From Caulobacter sp. Root343 (GTDB taxonomy: Bacteria > Pseudomonadota > Alphaproteobacteria > Caulobacterales > Caulobacteraceae), in assembly GCF_001425745.1 (NCBI RefSeq), contig NZ_LMDF01000007.1, forward strand, positions 1,084,439 through 1,148,438: a stretch of DNA of 64,000 nt. Direction: 5' to 3'. Below, piece after piece: positions 48,268 through 57,455 of this stretch. The notes beneath the pieces were generated by a model. It did no database searches. It worked only from the letters and a program-made list of their open reading frames with translations, and had not been told where the DNA came from. Each line of letters begins with the position of its first letter. Positions within the stretch are counted from its first letter, which is position 1. Made by a program: the position numbers and the translations under genes.

Positions 48268-49948
48268 CCGCAAAGTCCGGTTCGCCGACTTCCCGACCCT
48301 GACCGAGGCCCTCGACTTCGCCGCCAAAGGCGAAACGGGGATCAACCTGTATTCGCTGCGCGGCGAGCTGGTCGAAGCCCTGCCCTACGCCAAGCTGCGC
48401 GAGGATGCCCAGGTCCTGGCCCGCCGCCTGCTGGCCGCCGGGGCCAAGACCGGCGACAGCGTCGCCCTGCTGGCCGAGACCGACGGCGACTTCGTGCGGG
48501 CGTTCTTCGCCTGCCAATACGCCGGCCTGCTGCCCGCGCCCATGGCCCTGCCGACGCCCCTGGGCGGCCGGGAAGCCTATATCGAGCAGATCAAGACTCT
48601 CGCGAACTCCGCTCAGGCTCGAATTCTGATCGGTCCGGTCGGGCTGAAGGACTGGGTGGCCGAGATCGGCGAGCGCGCCGGGCTCGACTTCGCCGGCGTC
48701 CTGGCCGATCTGCCGGAGGACGGCGGCGCGCCCCTGCCGACCATCACCCCGGAAGATCCCTGCTACCTGCAGTTCTCGTCGGGCAGCACCCGCACCCCGA
48801 CCGGTGTCCTGGTTCGCCACAAGGCGCTGATGGCCAACTGCGTGGCCATCACCCGCGACGGCCTGCAGGTAAAGCCGGAAGACCGCGCCATCTCGTGGCT
48901 GCCGCTCTATCACGACATGGGCCTGATCGGGTTCCTGCTCAGCCCGCTGAGCTGCCAGATGTCGGTCGATCTGCTGCCGACCGGGGCCTTCGTCCGTCGC
49001 CCGCTGCTGTGGATCGACCTGATCGGCCGCAACAGGGCCACCATCGCCTACAGCCCGACCTTCGGCTACGAGCTGTGCGCCCGCCGGGTGCAGGGCCAGC
49101 CGCTGGACGCCTATGACCTGGCCCATTGGCGCAGCGCCGGCCTGGGCGGCGACATGATCCGCATGCCGCCGCTGAAGGCCTTCGTCGAGGCCTTTGGCCC
49201 CGCCGGCTTCTCGGACAAGGCGTTCGTGGCCAGCTACGGCATGGCCGAGGCGACCTTGGCCCTGTCGATGGCCCCGCTGGGCAAGGGCCTTCGGGCCGAG
49301 ACCCTGGACGTCGAGCGCCTGGAGCGCGACGCCGTGGCCGTCGACGCGCCGGAAGGCTCGGAACGCGCCCGCGACTTCGCCCGCTGCGGCCCGGCCCTGC
49401 CCGACCATTTCCTGGAAGTGCGCGGCGAGGATGGCCAGGTGCTGCCCGAGCGCGGCGTCGGCCGCATCTTCGCCAAGGGCCCCTCGGTGATGAGCGGCTA
49501 TTTCGCCAATCCGGAAGAGAGCGCCCGTGTGCTGTCGGCCGACGGCTGGCTGGACACCGGCGACATCGGTTTCATCATCGAAGGCGAGATCGTCATCACT
49601 GGCCGCGCCAAGGACCTGATCATCCTGAACGGTCGCAACATTTGGCCGCAAGACCTTGAATGGACAGCGGATCATGAGATCGAAGGCCTGCGCAGCGGCG
49701 ACGTCTGCGCCTTCGCGATCCCGGCCGAGCCGGAGGACCAGATCGTGGTCCTGGTCCAGGCGCGAGGTGGCGACGCCGACAGCCGCCTGGCCCTCGTCGA
49801 GTCGGTCACGACCCTGCTGCGCACCCGCCACGGGGTCGACGCCAAGGTGAAGCTGGTCGGCGCCCACGCCCTGCCCCAGACCTCGTCGGGCAAGCTGAGC
49901 CGGTCCAAGGCCCGCACCGCCTATCTGGCCGGGACCTACGGTGACTAG
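48245..49948 (+). CDS. fatty acyl-AMP/acyl-CoA ligase of the sphingolipid locus (AcsR-like)
   Basis: The 567-residue adenylating enzyme has the AMP-binding motifs LQFSSGSTRTPTGVLVRHKA, SWLPLYHDMGLIGF, YSPTFGYELC, SYGMAEATLALS and WLDTGDIGFI, and a C-terminal lysine (TSSGKLSRSKAR). The HDMG and FGYELC patterns point to the fatty acyl-AMP ligase branch that loads acyl chains on carrier proteins. With the adjacent ACP it probably activates the fatty acid used in ceramide synthesis, as reported for C. crescentus AcsR. ATG at 48245 is favoured over 48230 by its spacing to GAAGG. Confidence 0.85.
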   Translation: MITPTASDRKVRFADFPTLTEALDFAAKGETGINLYSLRGELVEALPYAKLREDAQVLARRLLAAGAKTGDSVALLAETDGDFVRAFFACQYAGLLPAPMALPTPLGGREAYIEQIKTLANSAQARILIGPVGLKDWVAEIGERAGLDFAGVLADLPEDGGAPLPTITPEDPCYLQFSSGSTRTPTGVLVRHKALMANCVAITRDGLQVKPEDRAISWLPLYHDMGLIGFLLSPLSCQMSVDLLPTGAFVRRPLLWIDLIGRNRATIAYSPTFGYELCARRVQGQPLDAYDLAHWRSAGLGGDMIRMPPLKAFVEAFGPAGFSDKAFVASYGMAEATLALSMAPLGKGLRAETLDVERLERDAVAVDAPEGSERARDFARCGPALPDHFLEVRGEDGQVLPERGVGRIFAKGPSVMSGYFANPEESARVLSADGWLDTGDIGFIIEGEIVITGRAKDLIILNGRNIWPQDLEWTADHEIEGLRSGDVCAFAIPAEPEDQIVVLVQARGGDADSRLALVESVTTLLRTRHGVDAKVKLVGAHALPQTSSGKLSRSKARTAYLAGTYGD

Positions 49949-50885
49949 CAGGGTCGTCGCCGTCACCGGAGCCACGGGCTTCCTGGGCCGTCACCTGGTC
50001 CGCGCCCTGGCACAGGACGGCTGGCTCCCGCGCGTCCTGGTGCGCCGCGACCCGATCCACCCCCTCTGGCGCGAGATCGAGGTCGAGGTGGTTACCGGCG
50101 ACCTGAAGACTCCGGGCGCGCTGGGTCGCCTCTGCGACGGCGCCGAGGTGGTCGTCCACGTGGCGGGCCTGATCAAGGCCGCCTCGCTGGAGGGCTTCAA
50201 CGTCGTCAATCGCGATGGCGCCCGCGCCGCCGCCCGCGCCGCCAGCGCGGCAGGCGCGCGGTTCATTCTCGTCTCCAGCCTGGCGGCCCGCGAGCCCCAG
50301 CTGTCGAACTACGCCGCCAGCAAACGCGCCGGCGAGGACGCCGCGCGTGAGGCGGCGCCCGACGCCCTGATCGTGCGCCCGCCCGCGATCTATGGCCCCG
50401 GCGACACCGAAACCCTGGGATTTTTTCAGCTGGCCGCGAAAAGTCCGATCCTGCCGGTGCTCTCGCCGGCCAGCCGGATCGCGATGATTCATGTCCTGGA
50501 TGCGGCGGCCAAGCTTGCGGATTTTTGCAAAAACCCCATTTCAGGCCTGATCGAGCTGTCAGATGTGCGGCGCGACGGTTACACCTGGGTGGAAATCATG
50601 AGCGCGGCTGGCGTCGTTATGGGCGCGAAACCGCGCTTCGTAAGGCTTCCCGACACTGCGATCTTAGCCGCCGGAGCCCTTGCGGACGCTTGGTCTTCAG
50701 CCACTCACACCCCGGCCGTATTCGGTTTTGGTAAGGCCAGGGAGTTGCTTCACGCCGATTGGACCCCATCTAGCGCTCCGATGGCGGAGAGAGTACCCAG
50801 CGTGTTCGGCCTGATTGATGGGTTCTCAAACACCGTCGATTGGTATCGTTCTGAGGGTTGGCTACCCAAAAATATCGTCGCCTAG
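49941..50885 (+). CDS. cerR: NAD-dependent epimerase-like reductase, CerR-like
   Basis: This 314-residue short-chain-dehydrogenase-like protein has the Rossmann motif TGATGFLGRHLV, the active-site YAASK (YxxxK) pair and the conserved VSSLAAREP loop. In C. crescentus the homologue in this position is the ceramide reductase CerR, which reduces 3-oxo-ceramide. The symbol rests on synteny and family. The GTG start lies inside the end of the acyl ligase gene (8-base overlap). A C-terminal region of about 100 residues is longer than in sugar epimerases. Confidence 0.75.
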   Translation: MTSRVVAVTGATGFLGRHLVRALAQDGWLPRVLVRRDPIHPLWREIEVEVVTGDLKTPGALGRLCDGAEVVVHVAGLIKAASLEGFNVVNRDGARAAARAASAAGARFILVSSLAAREPQLSNYAASKRAGEDAAREAAPDALIVRPPAIYGPGDTETLGFFQLAAKSPILPVLSPASRIAMIHVLDAAAKLADFCKNPISGLIELSDVRRDGYTWVEIMSAAGVVMGAKPRFVRLPDTAILAAGALADAWSSATHTPAVFGFGKARELLHADWTPSSAPMAERVPSVFGLIDGFSNTVDWYRSEGWLPKNIVA

Positions 50886-50963
50886 TTCAAATATGGCGGA
50901 ATTCTGACAGACTCGCCGTTACAGTAGTGTCACGGGTGGGGCTCCCGGAGGTTTGATTTAGAT

Positions 50964-51215
50964 ATGGAAACGGTGACGGATCTCAGCTTGCGCGAGATCG
51001 GGGTAGCGGCGAGCAAGGTTCTGGGACGCCCTGTCGAGGTGCGTGCAGAGTCGCATATCGGCCGTGATCTCGCCGTAGATTCCCTGGCCCTCATGAATAT
51101 CATCATGGAACTCGAAGACACCTTCGACATCTCCATTCCTCTCGATCGCCTGGCCTCTGTCGAGACCGTTGGCGACCTTTCCAAACTGATCAATGATCTC
51201 CGGACTAGGGCTTAA
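50964..51215 (+). CDS. acyl carrier protein of the sphingolipid locus
   Basis: The 83-residue protein has the ACP four-helix pattern and the phosphopantetheine motif DLAVDSLALMNIIMELED with Ser40. Such dedicated carriers present the acyl chain to serine palmitoyltransferase. In C. crescentus the corresponding protein (AcpR) is required for sphingolipid synthesis. Its stop is 3 bases from the spt start, so the two form a unit. A 78-base gap upstream may hold the promoter of this pair. Confidence 0.9.
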   Translation: METVTDLSLREIGVAASKVLGRPVEVRAESHIGRDLAVDSLALMNIIMELEDTFDISIPLDRLASVETVGDLSKLINDLRTRA

Positions 51216-51218
51216 CTG

Positions 51219-52433
51219 ATGGGGCTATTCGATAAGCACCTGGCCTATCGCGACGCGTACAAGGCCATCCAGGAAGCGGGCGCTGACCCGTTCAAGGTTC
51301 GCTTCGACTCGGTGATCTCGCCGACCGAGGGCGTCGTCGAGGGTCGTCCGACGATCCTGCTGGGCACCAACAACTATCTGGGCCTGACCTTCGACCAGGA
51401 AGCGATCGCCGCTTCGGTCAAGGCCGTCCAGGAGCGCGGCACCGGCACGACCGGCTCGCGCATCGCCAACGGCAGCTTCGAGGCTCACGTCGAGCTCGAG
51501 ACCGAACTGGCCAAGTTCTACGGCCGCAAGCACGCCATGGTCTTCACGACCGGCTACCAGGCCAATCTGGGCGTGCTGTCGACCCTGGTGGGTCGCGGCG
51601 ACCACCTGATCCTCGACGCCGACAGCCACGCCTCGATCTACGACGGCTCGCGGCTCGGCCACGCCGAGGTCATCCGTTTCCGTCACAACGACCCTGAAGA
51701 CCTGGCCAAGCGCCTGCGTCGCCTGGGCGATGCGCCGGGCGAGCGTCTGATCGTGGTCGAAGGCGTCTATTCGATGATCGGCGACGTCGCGCCGCTGAAG
51801 GAAATCGCCGCGATCAAACGCGAGATGGGCGGCTACCTGCTCGTCGACGAAGCCCACTCGATGGGCGTGCTGGGCGCGACCGGCCGCGGTCTCGCCGAAG
51901 CGGCGGGCGTGGAAGAGGACGTCGACTTCATCGTCGGCACCTTCTCCAAGAGCCTGGGCGCCATCGGCGGCTTCTGCGTCTCGGACATGGACGACTTCGA
52001 CGTCATGCGCGTCGTCTGCCGTCCGTACATGTTCACCGCCTCGCTGCCGCCGGCCGTGGTCGCCTCGACCGTGACGGCCCTGCGCCGCATGATCGAGCAG
52101 CCCGAGCTGCGCGACCGTCTGAACCACAACGCCAAGCGCCTGTACGACGGCCTGACGACCCTGGGCTTCCACACCGGCCCGACCGCCAGCCCGGTGGTCG
52201 CCACGACCATGCCGGACCAGGAACGCGCCATCGCCATGTGGAACGGCCTGCTGCAGGCCGGCGTCTACCTGAACCTGGCCCTGCCGCCCGCCACACCGGA
52301 CAGCCGTCCGCTGCTGCGCGCCAGCGTCAGCGCCGCCCACACCAACGAACAGATCGACACCGTCCTGGCCACCTTCGCCGAAATCGGCGCGGCCCTCGGC
52401 GTCATCGAGCCCCTCAAGCGCGCCCGCGCTTAG
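51219..52433 (+). CDS. spt: serine palmitoyltransferase
   Basis: This 404-residue PLP enzyme of the alpha-oxoamine synthase family condenses serine with an acyl thioester to 3-oxo-sphinganine, the first step of sphingolipid synthesis. Visible residues are His137 (DADSHASI, stacks on the cofactor), Asp210 and His213 (LLVDEAHSMG), and the Schiff-base Lys244 (GTFSKSLGAIGG). The GTGTTGSR loop and PPAVVAS helix are conserved. It is preceded by its own ACP gene (3-base gap) and followed by a bidirectional terminator, so acp-spt is a short operon. Confidence 0.93.
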   Translation: MGLFDKHLAYRDAYKAIQEAGADPFKVRFDSVISPTEGVVEGRPTILLGTNNYLGLTFDQEAIAASVKAVQERGTGTTGSRIANGSFEAHVELETELAKFYGRKHAMVFTTGYQANLGVLSTLVGRGDHLILDADSHASIYDGSRLGHAEVIRFRHNDPEDLAKRLRRLGDAPGERLIVVEGVYSMIGDVAPLKEIAAIKREMGGYLLVDEAHSMGVLGATGRGLAEAAGVEEDVDFIVGTFSKSLGAIGGFCVSDMDDFDVMRVVCRPYMFTASLPPAVVASTVTALRRMIEQPELRDRLNHNAKRLYDGLTTLGFHTGPTASPVVATTMPDQERAIAMWNGLLQAGVYLNLALPPATPDSRPLLRASVSAAHTNEQIDTVLATFAEIGAALGVIEPLKRARA

Positions 52434-52457
52434 AGGTCTCGCATCGTTGCAACGAAA

Positions 52458-52488
52458 ACGCCCGGGCTCGCGCCTGGGCGTTTTTGTT
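52458..52488. terminator. bidirectional rho-independent terminator between spt and the nucleotidyltransferase gene
   Basis: A stem of ACGCCCGG pairing with CCTGGGCGT (one G-U pair) is followed on the plus strand by TTTTTG and on the minus strand by TTTTCG. It lies 24 bases after spt and 18 bases after the convergent gene at 52507, serving both. Confidence 0.85.
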
Positions 52489-52506
52489 TGCCGGTTGTCC
52501 GAGAAA

Positions 52507-53388
52507 TCAGGCTGTTCGCCGCCGGTTCTTCCAGACCTTCAGCAGCACCGCCGGCGCCGACAGGATTGGATGCCGCTCCCGCCACGGCGTGACCTCGACC
52601 TCGACGCCCGTGTGCCGTTGGATCTTCCAGGCGGCGTAGCGCGCCGCGCCCTGGAAGGTGAAGGCCGCCTTGACCAGCCGCGCCACGTTCAGCGGCTTGC
52701 CCGCCAGTTTGCGCAGCCGCCAGGCCTTCCTCAGCCGCGTCCGCTCCGCCCCGGCCATCGCCGCGCCCTCGTCGCGCCAGACGGCCTCCATCACATGGTC
52801 GTAGCGCTGCGGGTCATAGGTCAGGATCGAAACCTCGCGGCCCGCCTTCTCGACCCGCAGCTCGGCCCGGTAGGTCTCCTGAAACAGCGCCGTCCACAGA
52901 GCGTGCGGGCTGGCGTCGACCGGTCCCAGGGCCTGGGCGAAGCGCGCGGCCGTGCGGCAGGCGTCGGTCACGGCGTCGACCACTGCCTCGCGCGCGCCTT
53001 CGGCCGCCCAGATCAGAGCGCAGGGCTGCACGAAGCGAGCCCAGATGGTGGTGTCCGCCCCGGCCCCGCTCGTCGCGCGCTGGAACTGGCCGAGAGTCAT
53101 CGAGGCGACCTTGGCCCGCAGGACCAGTCCCCCCTGTTCCAGCTCGTGATAGCTGACGTCCGGCCACAGGATGCGGGTGAAGAAACCGCGCCAGCCCGCG
53201 GGCGGACGCTCGGTCAGGACGTAGTAGTCCAGCACGCCGGACAGGTCGCCCGTGCGCAGGATCGAGCCGTAGAACAGCACCCCTTGGACGCCCGGGAAGA
53301 CGGTCGTCAGATGCTCGGCGAAGGCGGAGATCGGCGCGGGCGTCGGCGTGGAGAGCTCGGCCGCGACCAGGTCGCGAAGGCCGCTCAT
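52507..53388 (-). CDS. nucleotidyltransferase-fold protein (Tam41/CDP-DAG-synthase-like) of the sphingolipid locus
   Basis: The 293-residue protein has a polymerase-beta-type nucleotidyltransferase signature: GVLFYGSILRTGDLSGVLDYYVLTE, with the acidic pair and the YGS and LSG...DYY context of Tam41-like phosphatidate cytidylyltransferases. The rest is helical (RYDHVMEAVWRD, KLAGKPLNVARLVKAAFTFQG). It is the last of three minus-strand genes coupled by ATGA overlaps (kinase, then this). It is one of the head-group genes of the C. crescentus sphingolipid cluster (Cpg group), but I am not certain which letter it carries. It probably makes a CDP-lipid or CDP-polyol intermediate. Confidence 0.72.
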   Translation of the reverse strand: MSGLRDLVAAELSTPTPAPISAFAEHLTTVFPGVQGVLFYGSILRTGDLSGVLDYYVLTERPPAGWRGFFTRILWPDVSYHELEQGGLVLRAKVASMTLGQFQRATSGAGADTTIWARFVQPCALIWAAEGAREAVVDAVTDACRTAARFAQALGPVDASPHALWTALFQETYRAELRVEKAGREVSILTYDPQRYDHVMEAVWRDEGAAMAGAERTRLRKAWRLRKLAGKPLNVARLVKAAFTFQGAARYAAWKIQRHTGVEVEVTPWRERHPILSAPAVLLKVWKNRRRTA

Positions 53389-54299
53389 CCGACCAGGAAC
53401 CTCAGGGGCGGACCGAGGCCGATGGTCAGGTCACCCCCCTCATAGACCTCGCCGTCCAGCACGAACGGCGCGCCGCCGGCCAAGCCGATCTGGTGGGGAT
53501 CACGGCGGCGGTACCCAAGCCCCTCGAGGGCCGGTTCGGCCTTGCCGCTCAGCACCATCGGCAGGGCTTTCAGAAGCCGCCGCGGCGGAGCGTCGACGTC
53601 CAGCAGCTTCAGGCCCTCGCGCGGGACGCCGAAGGGCTTGAGGCCGAAAGGCAGGCGCTTGAGCGCCGTGGCCACGATGGCGAAGCGTTCGTCGCCAGGC
53701 TGGTCCTGGCCATCGATGGCTAGTTTGGCCGGCACACCCTCGCGCCACTCGTCCTTGGCTCCGCCGAACAGTGCGCCCAAGGTCGCCGTCAGGATGGTCA
53801 CCGCCACGGCCAGATTATGGAAGAAACCGACCTTGTGGGCCTTCTGAGCCACGTTGGTGGCCTTCACCATGGCTCCGACGCCGAAGAAGAACCCTTGTAG
53901 ACACGGCCGGCCATCGGCCCAGCTGACTCGCAGCGGCGGACGCGACTTGATCGTGGGTTCGGCCCGACGGGCGGCGATCAGGGCCTCTTCCAGCCGCCAA
54001 TCCCTGGGCGTGCCCAGGTCGATGGCCAGGACGTTGGTCTTGCCCGACGGCAGCACGGCCAGCAGCGGCAGATCCTCGCCGAACGTGTGCGGCAGCAGGC
54101 TGATGACGTCGCGCACCGTGCCGTCGCCGCCATCGATGATCAGCAGGTCCAGGCCGTCGCGAGCGAAGTCCTCCAGCGCGTTCCTCAGGGCCTCGCGTCC
54201 GAACGGCTCGACCAGGCGCACGCCTTCGGGCGTGGGTCCCGGCGGGCGGGCCCGGTTGCCATGGCTCTTCGGATTGCGGACGACCCCGATGCGCGTCAT
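53385..54299 (-). CDS. cpgB: ceramide kinase (diacylglycerol-kinase fold), CpgB-like
   Basis: This 304-residue lipid kinase has the DAGK/sphingosine-kinase GGDGT nucleotide loop (residues 57-61 in IIDGGDGTVRDVI), the N-terminal GVVRNPKSHG, and the C-terminal lid strand (FVLDGEVYEGGDL) of that fold. C. crescentus CpgB in this position phosphorylates ceramide, a kinase unrelated to the eukaryotic enzyme. The start ATG overlaps the CDP-alcohol transferase stop (54296-54299), and its stop overlaps the nucleotidyltransferase start (53385-53388), so three head-group genes are coupled. Confidence 0.82.
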   Translation of the reverse strand: MTRIGVVRNPKSHGNRARPPGPTPEGVRLVEPFGREALRNALEDFARDGLDLLIIDGGDGTVRDVISLLPHTFGEDLPLLAVLPSGKTNVLAIDLGTPRDWRLEEALIAARRAEPTIKSRPPLRVSWADGRPCLQGFFFGVGAMVKATNVAQKAHKVGFFHNLAVAVTILTATLGALFGGAKDEWREGVPAKLAIDGQDQPGDERFAIVATALKRLPFGLKPFGVPREGLKLLDVDAPPRRLLKALPMVLSGKAEPALEGLGYRRRDPHQIGLAGGAPFVLDGEVYEGGDLTIGLGPPLRFLVG

Positions 54300-55447
54300 T
54301 TCGACAGCCACGATTGGATGGAGCCCTTCGGCGCGGCCAAGCCCTGCAGAATCTGGACGGCGTGCACCAGGAAGCACACGGCCGTCCAGATCGCCACCAG
54401 GGTGAAGCCGACGTCCGGTCGTCCGACGAGGACGCAGGCAGTCATCAGGATCAGATTGGGATTACGGCGCGCCGTGATCAGGCGGAAGAAGCTGTCGAAC
54501 GGTCGCCAGGCGTGCATTTCCAGCTTGAACAGGGCCAGGAAGATCCCCTCCTCCACCCGCTGGGCGACATAGCCGCCGATGACGATCGCCAGGCTCAAGC
54601 CCGCATAGGGGATCGACTGGCCGACCGCATAGACACCGACGAACCAGGCCCACCACCAGAACGGCGGATGCAGCAGGTCGATGCCGTGGTCGAACACATT
54701 GCCCCACTTGGACGAGGTCAGGGTCACCCGAGCCAGCTTGCCATCGACCGTGTCGAGGAAGGTCATGATCCAGGCGCAGACCAGACCCCATCCGAAGTGG
54801 CCGGTCCAGAACAGCCAGGTCGCGGCCAGGGTCAGCAGGAAGCCGATGAAGGTCACCTGGTTCGGCGTCATCTTCGCCAGGGCGCACCAGCGGGTGACGA
54901 TCCGCGCCGGCGTCGGCCAGACATACTTGGTGACCAGGTCGGTGACGCCCTTGTACGAGCCCTGGAACAGCCGCTTCTCGACCGCGCGCACGGTTTCCGG
55001 CGTCAGGCGCTCAAGCACCGGCGGCTCGCGCTTGCGCAGGGCGCTGTTGTAGGCCGAACCCAGTTCCAGCGCGGTCAGGCGCGTGAGACGCGGATCCAGG
55101 GTCGAGGGATCCTGTCCGACGGCCAGTGACTCGCTGGCGGCGTAGGCCAGCTCGGCCGGCGCATGGACGGCCACGGCGCGGCCGGTCTCATCGACCAACA
55201 CGGCGCCCTCGCGCCCCGCCAGGGCCTTGATCAGCGACTCGTCGAACACCCAGCCGGCGTCGACCGCCACCACCGGGTTCGACAGGTCGACCGCCGGTGT
55301 CTCGGCCAGCCCCAGGCGGCGATAGATCCGCGACAGGCGCTCGCTGGAGCTCATGCCCCAGATGCGCCCGCCGGCCTCGCCCACCGTCAGGGCGCGCGGT
55401 CCCCCGCCAGCCCGTGGGCCAGTCCGTGGGCCAGGCCCGTTTTGCAT
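54296..55447 (-). CDS. CDP-alcohol phosphatidyltransferase with degenerate nucleotidyltransferase N-domain
   Basis: Residues about 180-380 form a CDP-alcohol phosphatidyltransferase with the full motif DTVDGKLARVTLTSSKWGNV followed by FDHGID: the four acidic residues that bind metal and CDP. The N-terminal 170 residues look like a degenerate sugar-nucleotide-type domain (SNPVVAVDAGWVFDESLIKAL). Six to eight membrane segments follow. It could transfer ceramide phosphate or a glycerate unit from a CDP carrier. ATG at 55447 is preferred to the TTG 12 bases upstream. It lies in the minus-strand Cpg run with the kinase. Confidence 0.82.
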   Translation of the reverse strand: MQNGPGPRTGPRAGGGPRALTVGEAGGRIWGMSSSERLSRIYRRLGLAETPAVDLSNPVVAVDAGWVFDESLIKALAGREGAVLVDETGRAVAVHAPAELAYAASESLAVGQDPSTLDPRLTRLTALELGSAYNSALRKREPPVLERLTPETVRAVEKRLFQGSYKGVTDLVTKYVWPTPARIVTRWCALAKMTPNQVTFIGFLLTLAATWLFWTGHFGWGLVCAWIMTFLDTVDGKLARVTLTSSKWGNVFDHGIDLLHPPFWWWAWFVGVYAVGQSIPYAGLSLAIVIGGYVAQRVEEGIFLALFKLEMHAWRPFDSFFRLITARRNPNLILMTACVLVGRPDVGFTLVAIWTAVCFLVHAVQILQGLAAPKGSIQSWLSK

Positions 55448-55536
55448 TTCACCGCTCAAAGACAGATATACCCCTTGTAACCCGAGCCGATTGATAAGCA
55501 GCTTCGGCTGCTTCGACCAGAACGACCCGAACCGTC

Positions 55537-56436
55537 TTGTCCATATACCGCATCGCGCACCTGTCCGACCCCCACTTGCCGCCGCCGCGGGGCGCTTTCG
55601 GCTGGAAGGACATCTTCACCAAGCGCCTCCTGAGCCGTATCGCCTGGCGCAAGAAGCGCGAGGTTCATCGGCCCGAGGTGCTGGCGGCCCTGGTCGCCGA
55701 CCTGAAGGCCGCCGCCCCCGATCATGTGGTGATCAGCGGCGACCTCACCAACTTTGCTTCGCGTACGGAGATCGCGGCGGCGCGGGCCTGGCTGGAAACC
55801 CTGGGCGCGCCGGCGGACTTCACCGTCAGCCCCGGCAATCACGACGCCCTGGCCGGCCGCGGCGGCGCCGAGCGCTTCGCCACCTGGACACCCTGGCTGG
55901 GTGACGCCGGCGAGGTCAGCTTTCCGCAGGTGCGGGTGCGCGGTCCGGCGGCGATCTTCAATCTGTGTTCGGCCGTGCGGACCGCGCCCCACCTGGCCAC
56001 CGGCCGCTTGGGCGACGACCAGCTACAGCGGCTGGACGCCCTTCTGGCCGACCCGGTCCACGCCGACCGGTTCCGGATCGTGGTGTTGCACCATCCGCCG
56101 CAGAAGGGCGCGGTGACCAAGCGCAAGGCGCTCGAAGACCAGGAGGCGCTGCGCGCCATCCTTGCCCGACGTGGCGCGGACCTCGTGCTGCACGGCCATG
56201 CCCACGAATCGCTCGTGGGCTCGGTTCCCGGTCCGAACGGTTCGGCCATTCCGGTGCTGGGCGTGTCTTCCGCCTCCGCCAAGCCCAGCGGCCATTCGCC
56301 GGCCCGCTGGCATACAATCGAGATCGAGCGTCGTTCCGCCGGCGGCTACCGGGCCAAGGTCGTGGCGCGCGGCATCGAGCCCGGGCGCGACAGTCTCAGC
56401 GAACTTGGCCGCTACAGCCTCGCCGACGTGTCCTGA
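55537..56436 (+). CDS. metallophosphoesterase
   Basis: The 299-residue calcineurin-like protein has all five metal motifs: HLSDPHL (residues 8-14), SGDLTN, GNHDAL, HHPP and GHAH. An N-terminal TTG start gives a cytoplasmic enzyme without signal peptide. Its position between the head-group genes and the LptF/LptG block suggests phosphatase action on a phosphate intermediate of the pathway, but no residue-level specificity is visible. It is divergent from the CDP-alcohol transferase. Confidence 0.85.
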   Translation: MSIYRIAHLSDPHLPPPRGAFGWKDIFTKRLLSRIAWRKKREVHRPEVLAALVADLKAAAPDHVVISGDLTNFASRTEIAAARAWLETLGAPADFTVSPGNHDALAGRGGAERFATWTPWLGDAGEVSFPQVRVRGPAAIFNLCSAVRTAPHLATGRLGDDQLQRLDALLADPVHADRFRIVVLHHPPQKGAVTKRKALEDQEALRAILARRGADLVLHGHAHESLVGSVPGPNGSAIPVLGVSSASAKPSGHSPARWHTIEIERRSAGGYRAKVVARGIEPGRDSLSELGRYSLADVS

Positions 56437-56454
56437 AATGACGTGTCCTGAAAT

Positions 56455-56955
56455 TCAGCGGGGATAACGAACCTTGATGCGGATCGTCGTCTCGCCCACG
56501 GGCTTGACGCCGAAGCGCACGGCGTCGAACGACGGCAGCCCGAACTTGGTCGGGGCGTCGTTGGAGAAGCCATAGCCCTCCGTCGGCATGCCCTCGGGGC
56601 TGCGGTCCAGTTCCTTGTCGCCGTTCGTGTCGTGAAAGACGAAGACCGCGTAGGCGTCGGCGGGCGACGGCAGATAGAAGCAGGCTTGGCTCATCGGGGC
56701 CGAGGTCTTGACCCGCTGGCGAGCCAGCTTGCCCCGCGGCGCCATGAAACGGCTGGGATCCCCTGGATAGACCGTGATGACGACCTCGCCCGCGTTCGAG
56801 CGCAGGGCGCCGACCTGCACGTTCAAGCGGGTCGCGGTCTTGCGGCCCACGCACTCCTTGTCCGTCAGCGATCGAGCCGCGCCCTCGGCGCGAGCGATTC
56901 CCGCCGTCGCGAACACCGCGAACATCGCACCGACGAGAACGGATCGTGCTTCCAT
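56455..56955 (-). CDS. secreted DUF2141 protein
   Basis: The 166-residue protein has a signal peptide (EARSVLVGAMFAVFATAGIARA) and the DUF2141 pattern: LNVQVGALRSNAGEVVITVY, YAVFVFHDTNGDKELD and FGLPSFDAVRFGVKPVGETT. The family forms a small secreted beta sandwich of unknown role. It lies convergent with the metallophosphoesterase and divergent from the HIT gene. ATG at 56955 is chosen because it gives a normal signal peptide. Confidence 0.8.
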   Translation of the reverse strand: MEARSVLVGAMFAVFATAGIARAEGAARSLTDKECVGRKTATRLNVQVGALRSNAGEVVITVYPGDPSRFMAPRGKLARQRVKTSAPMSQACFYLPSPADAYAVFVFHDTNGDKELDRSPEGMPTEGYGFSNDAPTKFGLPSFDAVRFGVKPVGETTIRIKVRYPR

Positions 56956-57017
56956 GTAAAAGGCCGCATCCCTATTGTTACGCACGGGCGACATCAGCCC
57001 GAAGTTCCGGCTTTCTC

Positions 57018-57455
57018 ATGACCAATCCTACCGCCCTGGCGTTCGGCTATCCCGGTTCCAAGATCGCGGAGACCGCTCACTGGCTGATTCTCGTCCGTCC
57101 TAAGCAACCGACATTTGGGTCTTTGGTCCTGGTGTGCAAGGAAGCTGTCCAGGCGTTCTCCGATGTGAGTCCCGCCGCCTTCGCCGATCTTCAGGTCGCG
57201 GTGGCCGGGATCGAACACCTGTTGAAGGCGCAAGTCGACTACGAGAAGATCAACTACCTGATGCTGATGATGGTCGACAAGGACGTCCACTTCCACGTGC
57301 TGCCCCGCTACGCCGGGACTCGCGAGCACGACGGCCAGGTCTTTCCGGACGCCGGCTGGCCCGCCGCGCCGGCCCTGGGCGCGGCCGTCGAGCTCTCGCC
57401 GGGGGCCATTGAACGCCTCGCCCGACGTTTCGCGCAAGCCTGGGTCCAAGCGTGA
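57018..57455 (+). CDS. HIT-family hydrolase with incomplete histidine triad
   Basis: The 145-residue protein has the HIT fold (LILVRPKQPTFGSLVLVCK, VAVAGIEHLLKAQVDYEKI) with DVHFHVLPRY as the triad region. The catalytic His and the one after it are present; the first His of the triad is Asp. Nucleotide-binding hydrolases of this family cleave nucleoside phosphoramidates or dinucleotides. Its stop overlaps the LptF-like start (GTGA, 57452-57455), so it belongs to the transport block. Confidence 0.8.
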   Translation: MTNPTALAFGYPGSKIAETAHWLILVRPKQPTFGSLVLVCKEAVQAFSDVSPAAFADLQVAVAGIEHLLKAQVDYEKINYLMLMMVDKDVHFHVLPRYAGTREHDGQVFPDAGWPAAPALGAAVELSPGAIERLARRFAQAWVQA

